In this document: positions 33,651 to 42,748 of the stretch, in pieces
Layout: each line of letters opens with the position of its first letter
How positions within the stretch are numbered: position 1 is the first letter of the stretch
Assembly (NCBI GenBank): GCA_002746935.1
Contig: PDRW01000025.1
Location: 1-64,000, forward strand
Direction: 5' to 3'
Origin: Rhodobacterales bacterium
Lineage (GTDB): Bacteria; Pseudomonadota; Alphaproteobacteria; Rhodobacterales; Rhodobacteraceae
DNA: 64,000 nucleotides
Translations under genes and position numbers: made by a program
Notes under the pieces: generated by a model
Seen by the model: the letters and a program-made list of their open reading frames with translations, nothing else
Told to the model about the DNA's origin: nothing
Databases searched by the model: none

Positions 33651-35279
33651 ATGCACCGTCTTCGCCGTTTCCTGCCCGCTTTCATCGCCCTCTCGGTTCC
33701 GGCCGTCCTGTTTGCCACCGCGCCGGCCAGCGCGCAGACTTGGCGCGTCACCGAATCTCAGGGCAGCGGCACCAGCGCCTCGGTCTGCCCTCAGGGCGTG
33801 GAGGGCAGCGACGACTTCCTTTGTTTCCGGCTGGAATGCACCCCGCTCGAGCCGATCCATTTCACCATCGACCTTGCCGGGCGTGGCACGCTGACAGCGC
33901 CGGTCGAGGTGGGTCTCGGGGTCGATGGCGGCGAGGCGGGTGTGATGAGCTTCGTGCCCCACGAGGCCGACGGCCATACCCACCTGACCGCGCCCTTCAA
34001 CCCGCTGCTGCATGAAAGCATGGTCGATCTGCTGCAACGCGGCCGCCGCGCGAGCCTTTCGCTGAACCTGCCCGGTGGCGTGGAAGAGGTGCCAATGGGC
34101 CTGACCCTCTCGGCCGACTCGCTGCTGACCGCGATGCGCGACTGCCCCAAACCGGTGCCGCCGGTCGGCGATGCCGCCTCGCTGGTGCTCGAAGAGATTT
34201 CCAGAGATTGCCGCGATCTGGGCGGAACGGTTACGGTGGAGCCGGGGTTTGAACGCCGTGAAGACCTCGACGGCGACGGGCGTGAAGATGTCGTGATCGA
34301 CTACGCCGCCGCCGTCTGCTCGGCTTCCGCCACCCTCAACTGCACCTCCGGCGGCTGCAAGGTGGGCTTTTTCCTGGCGCGCGGCGAGGGTTACAAACGG
34401 TTCTTCGCCGAGGTGATTCGCGGCTATGAGGTCTTTTCCGGGGGCTTTCTGGCGCTCGACATGGATGGGGCCGCCTGCGGGCTCTACGGTTTCGAGGCCT
34501 GCCGCAAGGTTTTCGACATCGCGGGCGACGCACCGGTGCTGGCCGAAGAAATGGCCGGACCCGGCGCGGAGACGGTCGCCATCGGGGGCGACGCCGGGCC
34601 AGAGACGGGGCCAGAGACGGGTGCAGAGACCGGAGCAGATCCGGGCGCGGCAGAAGCGGTGTCCGGCCCCCCCGCAGAAACCGCTGAAGCGGCGGTGGCC
34701 GGAGAGGCCGCGCCGGTGGTCGTTGCCGTGACCGAAGGTGTGACGATAACCCCGGAAGGGCCGGTAGAGGAGGTTGTGGAGGCAACGGTTGAAACGACCG
34801 TCGTGACCACCGGCGGGACCGCGGCCGAAACCCCGGCGGTGAACGAACCGGTGAGCGAAGCCGTGGCGGAAACGCCAGCGGAAGCGGAGGTTCCCGCAAC
34901 GGCGACGCAGACCGGGGAGCCCGCGGCGCCCGAAGCCGGCGAACCCGCTGCGGCCGAAGCCGGTGCCCCGGCCGGGCCGGGCGCCTCCTCCGCTGAAGAA
35001 ATGCCCGCGCCCGACACCGCCGCGCCCGCAGAAGCCGCGCCCGCCGAAGCAGCGCCCGAGACCGAGACCGCGACAGCGCCGGATACAACAGGCCCTGGCG
35101 CGCCTGCGTTTCCTGTCAGCGCGGCCCCCGTGCCCGAACCGCCCGTTCCCGCCGCCGCGATGCAGGCTGGCGAAGGCCCGACGTCGCGTCACATGGCCGG
35201 TCCCGCGCCGGTGCTTCCCGAAGGCGCCCGGTTCCGTGGCGACGGCACGCTCATCCGGCCGGAGGACGATGCACAATAG
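33651..35279 (+). CDS. Secreted protein with Ala/Pro/Glu-rich C-terminal half
   Basis: 542 residues. A clear signal peptide (LPAFIALSVPAVLFATAPASAQ, cleavage near residue 29) is followed by a Cys-containing globular part (about 30-300). This includes DLDGDGREDVVIDYAA, a calcium-loop-like DxDxDG segment as in FG-GAP or EF-hand loops, and paired Cys near LNCTSGGCKVGFF. From about 300 to 525 the chain is low-complexity Ala/Glu/Pro/Thr (repeated GPETG, VAETPAEAE-like words). Start at ATG 33651. Family not recognised; exported, probably periplasmic or surface-linked through a disordered stalk. Confidence 0.75.
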   Translation: MHRLRRFLPAFIALSVPAVLFATAPASAQTWRVTESQGSGTSASVCPQGVEGSDDFLCFRLECTPLEPIHFTIDLAGRGTLTAPVEVGLGVDGGEAGVMSFVPHEADGHTHLTAPFNPLLHESMVDLLQRGRRASLSLNLPGGVEEVPMGLTLSADSLLTAMRDCPKPVPPVGDAASLVLEEISRDCRDLGGTVTVEPGFERREDLDGDGREDVVIDYAAAVCSASATLNCTSGGCKVGFFLARGEGYKRFFAEVIRGYEVFSGGFLALDMDGAACGLYGFEACRKVFDIAGDAPVLAEEMAGPGAETVAIGGDAGPETGPETGAETGADPGAAEAVSGPPAETAEAAVAGEAAPVVVAVTEGVTITPEGPVEEVVEATVETTVVTTGGTAAETPAVNEPVSEAVAETPAEAEVPATATQTGEPAAPEAGEPAAAEAGAPAGPGASSAEEMPAPDTAAPAEAAPAEAAPETETATAPDTTGPGAPAFPVSAAPVPEPPVPAAAMQAGEGPTSRHMAGPAPVLPEGARFRGDGTLIRPEDDAQ

Positions 35280-35400
35280 CCGGTCCCGCCCCGGTTTCCG
35301 CAGCGTCTCTTCGGGCGGGCTCCGGTTCCCGCCCGTGATGGGCTTGCGCCGGGGCGCGGCGGGTGGCTAACCTTGGGCCATTCGGACAAAGGGGGAGAAG

Positions 35401-35802
35401 ATGCCGATGCCGCTCATCGAAGCTGCAACCGCCGTGCGCGCCAATGCCCACGCGCCTTATTCGGGTTTCAAGGTCGGCGCGGCGCTCCGCACGCCTTCGG
35501 GCAGGGTCTTCACCGGGGTGAATGTCGAAAACGCCGCCTACCCGGAGGGCACCTGTGCCGAGGCCGGGGCCATCGCCGCGATGGTGGCGGCGGGTGAAAC
35601 CGCCATTGCCGAGATCGCGGTGATCGGCGACGCCCCCACGCCGGTGACCCCCTGCGGCGGCTGCCGCCAGAAGATCGCCGAGTTTGCCCCGCCCGGCACC
35701 CGGGTCACCTGCGCCAATCTCGCGGGCGACAGGCTCACCCTCAACATCGAAGACCTGCTTCCCCATGCCTTTGCCAAGGCCCAGCTGGAGACCGTCAAAT
35801 GA
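35401..35802 (+). CDS. cdd: Cytidine deaminase
   Basis: 133 residues, the tetrameric zinc type. NAAYPEGTCAEAGAI holds the catalytic CAE, and PCGGCRQ the other zinc cysteines. It deaminates cytidine and deoxycytidine to the uridine forms. Its stop overlaps the deoB ATG by four bases. With deoB and upp it forms a nucleoside salvage group. Confidence 0.95.
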   Translation: MPMPLIEAATAVRANAHAPYSGFKVGAALRTPSGRVFTGVNVENAAYPEGTCAEAGAIAAMVAAGETAIAEIAVIGDAPTPVTPCGGCRQKIAEFAPPGTRVTCANLAGDRLTLNIEDLLPHAFAKAQLETVK

Positions 35803-37010
35803 CCCGTGCTTTCATCGTTGTGCTCGACAGTTTCGGTATCGGCGGCGCGCCCGACGCCGCCGGTTTCTTCAATGACGGCACCCCCGATACCGGCGCCAAC
35901 ACCCTCGGTGCCATTGCCGCCGCCTGCGCTGCCGGAAAGGCCGATGACGGCCGTGCCGGACCGCTGGCGCTGCCCAATCTCGACGCGCTCGGCCTCGGCG
36001 CCGCTGCCGCGCTGGCCTGTGGCACCCGTCCGGCGGGGCTCGACGCCACGCCGCAGGGGCTCTGGGGCGCCGCCACCGAGACCGGCCGCGGCAAGGATAC
36101 GCCCTCGGGCCACTGGGAGATCGCGGGCGTGCCGGTCTCGTTCGACTGGACCTATTTCCCCAAGACCGAACCCGCCTTCCCCGAAGATGTGACCCGGGCG
36201 CTCATCGAGGCCGGCGGTGCGGGCGGGGTGCTTGGCAACAAGCACAGCTCCGGTACGGTGATCCTCGACGAGCTTGGCGCCGAACACATCGCGACCGGCC
36301 TGCCGATCGTCTACACCTCCGCCGATTCGGTGGTGCAGATCGCCGCCCATGAAGAGGCCTTCGGGCTTGAGCGGCTCTATGAGATGTGCCGGGCGGTGGC
36401 GCCGATGCTGCATGACATGCGCGTCGGCCGGGTGATCGCGCGGCCCTTCGTCGGGTCGCCCGAAACCGGCTTTACCCGCACCACCAACCGCAAGGATTTC
36501 TCGCTGGAACCGCCCGCGCCGACGCTGATGGACTGGGCCCAGGCCGCCGGCCGGCCGGTGCATGCGATCGGCAAGATCGACGACATCTTTGCCCATCGCG
36601 GCATGGACAGCGGCATCCACGGGGCCGACGCCGATCTGTTCGAGGCGCTGGTGGGCTGGGGCGAAAAGGCGGAGGAGGGCGCGCTGGTGTTTGCCAATCT
36701 GGTCGAGTTCGATTCGAAATACGGCCACCGGCGCGATATCGCGGGCTACGCCCGCCATCTCGAATGGTTCGACCGCGAGCTGCCGCGTTTCCTCGCCACG
36801 CTCGGGGAAGGCGATCTGGCGATCTTCACCGCCGACCACGGCAACGACCCTTCCTGGGTCGGCACCGACCACACCCGCGAACGCGTGCCGGTGCTCGGCT
36901 GGGGGGTTGGCACAAGAGCGGTGGGGCAGGTGGGCTTTGCCGACATCGGCGCGTCGGTGGCAGACCATCTCGGGCTGGAGGAGCGCGGCGCGGGCAAGAG
37001 CTTTCTGTGA
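35799..37010 (+). CDS. deoB: Phosphopentomutase
   Basis: 403 residues of the alkaline-phosphatase superfamily. The N-terminal RAFIVVLDSFGIGGAPDA, TPSGHWE (phospho-accepting Thr region), HAIGKIDDIFAHRG and the metal-site TADHGNDPSW are diagnostic of DeoB. It interconverts (deoxy)ribose 1- and 5-phosphates. Overlaps cdd by four bases. Confidence 0.96.
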   Translation: MTRAFIVVLDSFGIGGAPDAAGFFNDGTPDTGANTLGAIAAACAAGKADDGRAGPLALPNLDALGLGAAAALACGTRPAGLDATPQGLWGAATETGRGKDTPSGHWEIAGVPVSFDWTYFPKTEPAFPEDVTRALIEAGGAGGVLGNKHSSGTVILDELGAEHIATGLPIVYTSADSVVQIAAHEEAFGLERLYEMCRAVAPMLHDMRVGRVIARPFVGSPETGFTRTTNRKDFSLEPPAPTLMDWAQAAGRPVHAIGKIDDIFAHRGMDSGIHGADADLFEALVGWGEKAEEGALVFANLVEFDSKYGHRRDIAGYARHLEWFDRELPRFLATLGEGDLAIFTADHGNDPSWVGTDHTRERVPVLGWGVGTRAVGQVGFADIGASVADHLGLEERGAGKSFL

Positions 37011-37170
37011 TGGCCGCGCCGGGAACGTCCCGCTGAACGTCCCGCTGTGTGCGCCCCTCTCCGGGCCGGGCGCAACCGGCTCGGAGCGCGCGCAACCCGG
37101 GTGGCCCTTGGCGCCGGCTTTTGCGATGATGCGGTGACGGCACTCATCGCCGAGAGACTGGAGCCGAAAG

Positions 37171-37803
37171 ATGCTTGACCACCTGACCGTCGTGAAACAC
37201 CCGCTCGTGCAGCACAAGCTGACCCTGATGCGCCAGAAAGAGACCTCGACGGCCAGTTTCCGCCAGCTCCTGCGCGAAATCTCCCTGCTGCTGGCCTATG
37301 AGGTGACCCGCGAACTGCCGATGACCAGCCGCACCATCGAAACCCCGCTGAAAGAGGTGGAGGCGCCGATTCTCGCGGGCAAGAAGATGGCACTGGTCTC
37401 GATCCTGCGCGCGGGCAACGGGTTGCTCGACGGCGTGCTCGAGCTGATTCCCTCCGCCCGGGTCGGCTTCGTCGGGCTCTACCGCAACGAGGAAACTCTG
37501 GAACCGGTGCAGTATTACTTCAAGGTGCCTTCCGAGATCGAAGACCGGATGGTGATCGTGGTCGATCCGATGCTCGCCACCGGCAACAGTTCTGTTGCGG
37601 CGATTGATCTGTTGAAGGAAGCCGGCGCCAGGACCCTCCGATTCCTTTGTCTGCTGGCGGCGCCGGAAGGGGTGGAGCGGATGCGCGAGGCCCATCCGGA
37701 CGTGCCGATCGTGACCGCCGCCGTGGACGAAAGACTCAATGAAAATGGGTACATCGTGCCCGGTCTGGGCGACGCGGGCGACCGCATGTATGGAACGAAA
37801 TAG
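37171..37803 (+). CDS. upp: Uracil phosphoribosyltransferase
   Basis: 210 residues. [22 protein letters not shown], the PRPP-binding [20 protein letters not shown] and the uracil-site [18 protein letters not shown] mark UPRT. Converts uracil and PRPP to UMP, completing the salvage route begun by cdd and deoB. The roughly 160-base gap before it contains a 12-base direct duplication (GAACGTCCCGCT twice at 37022-37045) and no gene. Confidence 0.96.
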   Translation: MLDHLTVVKHPLVQHKLTLMRQKETSTASFRQLLREISLLLAYEVTRELPMTSRTIETPLKEVEAPILAGKKMALVSILRAGNGLLDGVLELIPSARVGFVGLYRNEETLEPVQYYFKVPSEIEDRMVIVVDPMLATGNSSVAAIDLLKEAGARTLRFLCLLAAPEGVERMREAHPDVPIVTAAVDERLNENGYIVPGLGDAGDRMYGTK

Positions 37804-37923
37804 TACAATTCCGACGCAACCCGGCGGGATTGTTCCTGAAATCCGGTTCGAATCGTTATACCCTCTGGACTCGTGGCTTTGGCTTTGCCACAGTGTTGCC
37901 ACATCTGTCTTGGGGGACGGGAA

Positions 37924-39285
37924 ATGAGATTTTCATCATCTGCGGCCGCGCTGGCCGCCGTTGCCTTGCTGTGGGGTGCCGCGGCCACCGGGTTGACCCT
38001 GTCGCAGGCGGCCACGCCCGCAGAGGCCCCGCCGCCAGGTTTTTCGAAAGAGGTTTTTGTCGACAGCCGTGGCTGCGTCTATGTGCGCGCTTCGATCGGC
38101 TCGACGGTCAACTGGGTGCCGCGCCTGTCGCGGGACCGCAAGACGGTGATCTGCGGGATGACACCGAGCGCCTCGGTCGCGGCCGCCCCGGCTGCGGGCG
38201 CGGCGGCTCCGCCCGAACCGCCCGCGCCACCCGCTCCGCCGCCGGTTGCCGCCGCCCCTCCTGCGCCCGCCGCATCTGCGCCGGCCCCCGCGCCCGCCGC
38301 GCGTGCACCGGCTGCGCGTGCCGCCGCTCCGGCCCCTGCGCCGACGCCGACGCCGAAACGCACGGCACATCTGTCCGCACCTTCTGCCGCCGCGCCCGCC
38401 GCGGCTGCCCCGCCGCCGGCCCCCTCTCCGGGCTCTTCGCCGGCCCCCGAAGGCTTTGACCGGACCCTGGCGGTAACCTGTACCGCAGACGGTTCTGCCT
38501 TGCGGGTAAGGATCGGCGGTGACACTGTGAAGATCAGTTGCCCCGCGGGCATGAGCCGAGATGTCGCCTATATCGTGACCCACGGTGACGGCAGCCGCTC
38601 CCGCCTGATCGCCCACCCGGCCCCCGCCACGCGCACCGCTGCCGCGCCGGCGGCTCCCGGACCGGATGTGATCATCGGCAACCGTGCCCCGGGCGAGCCC
38701 AATACGGCCTTTGGCAACGGCTACGGCTTCAGCCATGATTATCCGCCGCAGGATCCGGTCCCGGGCATCGCAACGGCCGGCCGGACGGCTCCGGTCGCTC
38801 CCGTCGCTCCTGCGGCGCGCGCAACTCCTGCGGCGCCGGCTCCGACCGCGCAAGCGGGGGCGCGCAACGCAGGAGACGGCATTTTCGAAGCCACGCCCGG
38901 CCCCGGCAGCCCGGCCCCGTCGATTCCGGCCGGTTACCGTCCGGCCTGGGACGACGACCGGCTGAACCCGAACCGCGGACCCCGGAGCGGCAGCGCCACG
39001 GCGCCGATGCCGCAGGCCCGGGGTGCCGCGAAACCGGCTGCCGGCAATGCGGCATCTGCCACGATGAGCCGGCCGCGCTACGTGCAGGTCGGTGCCTTCC
39101 GGCAGGCCGGGAATGCCAGAAACGCGGTGGCGAATATCCAGAGGCTCGGCATGAGCGCGGCAACCTCGCATACCCGCTCCGGGCTCACCCAGGTGCTGGC
39201 GGGTCCGTTCACGGATCCGGCGGAATTGCAACGCGCGCTCAGAACCCTGCGCGGCCATTACCCGGATGCCTATACCCGCGGCTGA
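37924..39285 (+). CDS. SPOR domain-containing secreted protein
   Basis: 453 residues. A signal peptide (about 1-27) is followed by a short conserved domain with GCVYVRASIGSTVNWVPRLS, then a long Ala/Pro linker (about 85-170), a second Cys-bearing segment (LAVTCTADGSALRVRIGGDT), another linker, and a C-terminal SPOR domain (PRYVQVGAFRQAGNARNAVA to the end). SPOR domains bind denuded peptidoglycan at the division septum, so a division or envelope role is likely. Start at ATG 37924, after GGGGGACGGGAA. Confidence 0.85.
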   Translation: MRFSSSAAALAAVALLWGAAATGLTLSQAATPAEAPPPGFSKEVFVDSRGCVYVRASIGSTVNWVPRLSRDRKTVICGMTPSASVAAAPAAGAAAPPEPPAPPAPPPVAAAPPAPAASAPAPAPAARAPAARAAAPAPAPTPTPKRTAHLSAPSAAAPAAAAPPPAPSPGSSPAPEGFDRTLAVTCTADGSALRVRIGGDTVKISCPAGMSRDVAYIVTHGDGSRSRLIAHPAPATRTAAAPAAPGPDVIIGNRAPGEPNTAFGNGYGFSHDYPPQDPVPGIATAGRTAPVAPVAPAARATPAAPAPTAQAGARNAGDGIFEATPGPGSPAPSIPAGYRPAWDDDRLNPNRGPRSGSATAPMPQARGAAKPAAGNAASATMSRPRYVQVGAFRQAGNARNAVANIQRLGMSAATSHTRSGLTQVLAGPFTDPAELQRALRTLRGHYPDAYTRG

Positions 39286-39319
39286 CCGGCTGACCGCAGC
39301 CCTGGCACCCAACAGCCTG

Positions 39320-39343
39320 AAAGCCCCGCCGGAGGGTGGGGTT
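39320..39343. terminator. Hairpin with flanking A/T runs between convergent genes
   Basis: AAAGCCCCGCC pairs with GGTGGGGTTT around GGAG (one bulge, one G-T pair). AAA on one side and TTT on the other make it usable in both directions. It lies between the SPOR gene and the convergent membrane-protein gene. Confidence 0.6.
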
Positions 39344-39417
39344 TGCCGCCCGGAGCTTCCCCGGAGCTTCACGGGACCTCCCGGCCCCGGCATCCTCCCC
39401 ACGGCAATCCGGGCCGT

Positions 39418-40443
39418 CTACCTTGTGCAGATCGCCTGCAACCGTGCCCAGTCCTCGGGCGGCAGCAGCGGTACCGCCTCTTCGGCGGAGATACGGTCGG
39501 CCTCGATCAGCCCGAGCGTGGTCTCGCCGGTCTGGTCGAGGGCGAGGGCATAGGGTGTGATCCGCACCCCGGCGGCAGAGAACCGCTCCAGCAGCGGTTC
39601 CCTGGCAATTGCCGCCGGGGCCTGAGCGAAAACCGCTTCGCCATAGCTGTCGAGCACCCCGCCGGGGAGTTCTCCGGTGGTCAGCAGCCGGGCGGTGGCC
39701 AGGGGACCGGCGTGATCGAGCAGGGGAGCCATCGGGTCGCGGTCGGAGGCCCGCTGCACCTCGGCGAGGATGAACCCCGCCGCCACGTCAGGCTGTTCGT
39801 AATCCTCGACCTGCGCCCGGTCGAGCAGCACGATCTTGCCCGGAAGGTGCCGTGCCCCGTCAATCCCGGAGGCAAGCACCCGCACCTTCAGTGTCTCCGC
39901 CGCCCCGGCAACCCGCGCCGCCAGCCGGTCGAGCGCGGCCTGTCCGAGCTTGTCGCCGCAAGGCGCACCGGCCACCCGTTCGATCCGCTCGAGCAGATGC
40001 ATGCCGACAGAGGCCCGCACCGCGTCAGGCAGAACCGAGAGCGTATGCCGGGTAAGGGCAGACGGCAGCCAGACCGCCGCCGCCGCAAGCATCAGTGCGG
40101 CAGCCGCAGTCGTGACCGCCAGCCTGAGCCGGCCCTTGCGCGGGTGGGATCGCTCGATGGCGCGTCGTACGGTCTCGATTGCCTCGATCATCAACGGCTC
40201 GGCGATCTCGAGCGTCTCGGCCTCGTCCATGGCGGCGGAAGGGGAATAGAGTGCCGGGCGTGCACCGGGGTTCAGCCGCCGCACAGCGGGCAGCGACCAA
40301 TGCGCGAGCGGCCGCCCGGACATGTCGGCGAGGGTGAGGGTGGCGTCACCGATGGAGACGGCAACATCAAGCCGCCGCGCCTCCGGGGCGCTCTGCCAGA
40401 GGCCAGGGGCTTCCAGCCGCTGATATTTCCTGAGGGCCGTCAT
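39418..40443 (-). CDS. Uncharacterised single-pass membrane protein
   Basis: 341 residues. I do not recognise the family. The N-terminal about 100 residues look cytoplasmic (SIGDATLTLADMSGRPLAHWS, then Glu-rich), one membrane helix lies at about 108-128 (LRLAVTTAAAALMLAAAAVW), and a roughly 210-residue periplasmic part follows with repeated Ala/Leu helices and an intact-looking globular pattern (PGKIVLLDRAQVEDYEQPDV). The topology resembles an anti-sigma or sensor-like protein, but no sigma factor is adjacent. Start at ATG 40443; the frame upstream only runs through the octamer repeat. Confidence 0.7.
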   Translation of the reverse strand: MTALRKYQRLEAPGLWQSAPEARRLDVAVSIGDATLTLADMSGRPLAHWSLPAVRRLNPGARPALYSPSAAMDEAETLEIAEPLMIEAIETVRRAIERSHPRKGRLRLAVTTAAAALMLAAAAVWLPSALTRHTLSVLPDAVRASVGMHLLERIERVAGAPCGDKLGQAALDRLAARVAGAAETLKVRVLASGIDGARHLPGKIVLLDRAQVEDYEQPDVAAGFILAEVQRASDRDPMAPLLDHAGPLATARLLTTGELPGGVLDSYGEAVFAQAPAAIAREPLLERFSAAGVRITPYALALDQTGETTLGLIEADRISAEEAVPLLPPEDWARLQAICTR

Positions 40444-40795
40444 CGGGGCCGGGACTGCTCGTTGCTCGTTTGTGGGGGAAGATAGCGCGGGCGGGTGGCA
40501 AGCGTCCAGTTTTTCCGGGGCGTGTGTGGTCGGGACGACAAAGTCCAATAGTCCGGAATTCCGGTATTCCAGTAATCCAGTAGTCCGGAATTCCGGACTA
40601 TTGGACACCCACCTCGCCAAAGCTGACCGGCAGGATCCCGGCCTCTACAGGAACCTGGCCCGCTTCCAACCCAAACCCCGGCCTGTGTCACACCGCCCTG
40701 AAACGCGTCGGGAAACAATGGGTTCACCCATGAAAACAGAGCGTTGCACGACGCCCCCCGACGCCCCCCGGCAAATCCCCGCTCGCAAACCCCGC
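40444..40795. other. Intergenic region with octamer array copy 3
   Basis: 352 bases between two minus-strand genes. It holds the third octamer array (40537-40608) with a large hairpin; the remainder shows no supported gene. The promoter of the downstream membrane-protein gene should lie between the array and 40444. Confidence 0.65.
40537..40608. repeat. Octamer-phased array, copy 3, with 22-bp inverted repeat
   Basis: In-phase words GACAAAGT, CCAATAGT, CCGGAATT, CCGGTATT, CCAGTAAT, CCAGTAGT, CCGGAATT, CCGGACTA, TTGGACAC. Arms 40543-40564 and 40585-40606 are perfect 22-base complements separated by 20 bases, so the whole array can fold into one long hairpin or two smaller palindromes. Confidence 0.9.
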
Positions 40796-42424
40796 TCAAA
40801 GCTCCTTCACGCGTTTCCTCAGCTGGAACTTCTGGATCTTGCCTGTCGAGGTCTTGGGAAGCTCCTCGAAGATCACCTGTTTCGGTGTCTTGAACCCCGC
40901 AAGCCGCTCCCGCGCGAAGGCGATGAGCTCTTCCTCGCTGGCCTCGGCGCCCTCCTTCAGCTCCACGAAAGCGCAGGGCACCTCGCCCCATTTCTCGTCC
41001 GGCTTCGCCACCACCGCGCAGAGCAGCACCGCCGGGTGATGCATCAAGGCCGCCTCGACCTCGACCGACGACACGTTTTCGCCGCCGGAGATGATGATGT
41101 CCTTCGAACGGTCGGTGATCTTGATATAGCCGTCCGGATGCTGCCGGGCGACATCGCCCGAATGGAAATAACCGCCCCGGAACGCCTCGGCCGTGGCCTC
41201 CGGGTTCTTGAGATAGCCCTTCATCACCACATTGCCGCGGAACATCACCTCGCCCACGGTCTCGCCGTCCATCGGCACCTGCGCCATGCTCTCGGGCTCC
41301 AGCACGGTCACATGTTCCATCATCACCTGCCCGAGCCCGGTGCGGGCCTTGCGCGCAAACCGCTCTTCATCGGGCAGATCCGCCCATTCGTCCTTCCAGA
41401 TGCATTCGACCGTGTGGCCATAGGTCTCGGTGAGCCCGTAGGTCTGGGTCACCCGGAAACCCAGCGGCTCGATTGCGGCCAGGATCGCGGCGGGCGGCGG
41501 CGCGCCGGCGGTATAGGTGTTGACGATGTGGTCAAACGCCCGCCGGTCTTCGTCTTTCGCATTCACGATCATGTTGAGCACGATCGGCGCGCCGCCGAAA
41601 TTGGTCACCCCCTCGTCGGCAATCGCGTCATAGATCGCCTTGGCGGTGATGTCGCGGCAACAGACCACGGTGCCGCCCACCGCCGGGATTGCCCAGGTGT
41701 GCACCCAGTTGTTGCAGTGAAACAGCGGCACGATGGTGAGATAGACCGTGTCGCGGTTCAGCCCCCAGTCGAGCGCCAGCCCGAGCGTATGCAGATAGGC
41801 GCCGCGATGGCTGTAGACCACGCCTTTCGGCCGTCCGGTGGTGCCGGAGGTGTAGTTGAGCGCGAGGCTTTCCCATTCGTCCTCGGGCAGGTGCCACGGG
41901 AAATCGGCCGACCCCGCGGCGATGAAATCCTCATATTCCAGATGCCGCCCCGTGGGCTGGAACCCGGCCTCCGGGTCGGCCACCTCGATGATCCGGGGGC
42001 CCGCGCCCTCCATCCGCGCGATCGCCCGCTCGACCGGTCCGAGAAAGGCGGTGTCGACCAGCGCCACCCTGGCCTCCCCATGGCCGAAGATATAGGCGAT
42101 GGTGTCGACATCGAGCCGGGTGTTGATCGTGTTCAGCACCGCGCCCGCCGCCGGCACCCCCCAATGCGCCTCCGCCTGCGGCAGGGTGTTGGGCAGCAGC
42201 GTCGCCACCACATCGCCCGGGCCCACCCCGGCCTGAACCAGCGCCGACGCGAGCCGCGACGCCCGGGCGTGATATTCGGCATAGGTAAAACGGCGCCCCC
42301 GGTCGACGATGGCAGTCTTGTCGGGAAAATGCGCCGCCGCCCGGTTCAGATGGCTGAGCGGTGTCAGCGGCACATGGTTGGCCGCGGTTTTCTCAAGCCC
42401 GTTTTCGTCATTAAGCCAGCCCAT
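40796..42424 (-). CDS. AMP-dependent acyl-CoA synthetase
   Basis: 542 residues of the ANL superfamily. NYTSGTTGRPKGVVYSHRG is the P-loop, TYGLTETYGHT the A5 motif, GDVARQHPDGYIKITDRSKD the hinge and LPKTSTGKIQKF the catalytic Lys segment. The style is that of medium-chain or DmdB-like acyl-CoA ligases with MGWLNDENGLEKTAANH at the start. The substrate cannot be read from the sequence. It sits beside the aromatic island on the same strand as ligC, but 324 bases away, so an aromatic or side-chain acid is possible, not shown. ATG 42424 has GGGAGGACACC upstream. Confidence 0.85.
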   Translation of the reverse strand: MGWLNDENGLEKTAANHVPLTPLSHLNRAAAHFPDKTAIVDRGRRFTYAEYHARASRLASALVQAGVGPGDVVATLLPNTLPQAEAHWGVPAAGAVLNTINTRLDVDTIAYIFGHGEARVALVDTAFLGPVERAIARMEGAGPRIIEVADPEAGFQPTGRHLEYEDFIAAGSADFPWHLPEDEWESLALNYTSGTTGRPKGVVYSHRGAYLHTLGLALDWGLNRDTVYLTIVPLFHCNNWVHTWAIPAVGGTVVCCRDITAKAIYDAIADEGVTNFGGAPIVLNMIVNAKDEDRRAFDHIVNTYTAGAPPPAAILAAIEPLGFRVTQTYGLTETYGHTVECIWKDEWADLPDEERFARKARTGLGQVMMEHVTVLEPESMAQVPMDGETVGEVMFRGNVVMKGYLKNPEATAEAFRGGYFHSGDVARQHPDGYIKITDRSKDIIISGGENVSSVEVEAALMHHPAVLLCAVVAKPDEKWGEVPCAFVELKEGAEASEEELIAFARERLAGFKTPKQVIFEELPKTSTGKIQKFQLRKRVKEL

Positions 42425-42748
42425 GGTGTCCTCCCTCGCCGTAGATGCGGAAAAGTCTGGCCCATGGCGGGCGTTCGGGTCAATGGTGCAGGCCACTTCC
42501 TTTGCCCCCGGCAGGGCGTCTGCACTCGGGCGTCACAAGAGGAGCCGCGCCCTGTTCAGGATCGCCGCAGCCGAAGACCTGAAATCCGTCGCCCGCAGCC
42601 TGCACTACATCGCCATCGAGGCGTGACCCCCGCCTTCGCCCCGGCGCCATCTTCTTTTTCCTGGGGCAAATACTCCGGGGGTCCGGGGGCAGCGCCCCCG
42701 GCTCACGTCGCGCTCCGGGTGAAACTCCGGGCGAAACCCGGTCCGATC
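42425..42748. other. Intergenic region between acyl-CoA synthetase and ligC
   Basis: 324 bases. Holds copy c of the recurrent element (42651-42681) preceded, on the minus strand, by a G/C hairpin (GGGGGCGCTGCCCCCGG). An open plus-strand frame ending at 42626 is visible, but it has no homologue I know and mostly reads antisense to the synthetase gene, so I do not call it. Confidence 0.6.
42651..42681 (-). repeat. GAGTATTTG...CCAGGAAAAAG element, copy c
   Basis: On the minus strand CCCCCGGAGTATTTGCCCCA then GGAAAAAGAAG, after a G/C hairpin and about 70 bases past the ligC stop. The order hairpin, GAGTATTT, purine tail agrees with the other copies. Confidence 0.8.

Noticed and set aside
42309-42626. 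Small plus-strand gene before element copy c
   Set aside because: The frame largely overlaps the start of the acyl-CoA synthetase on the other strand and has no recognisable domain; only its end (42483-42626) is intergenic.
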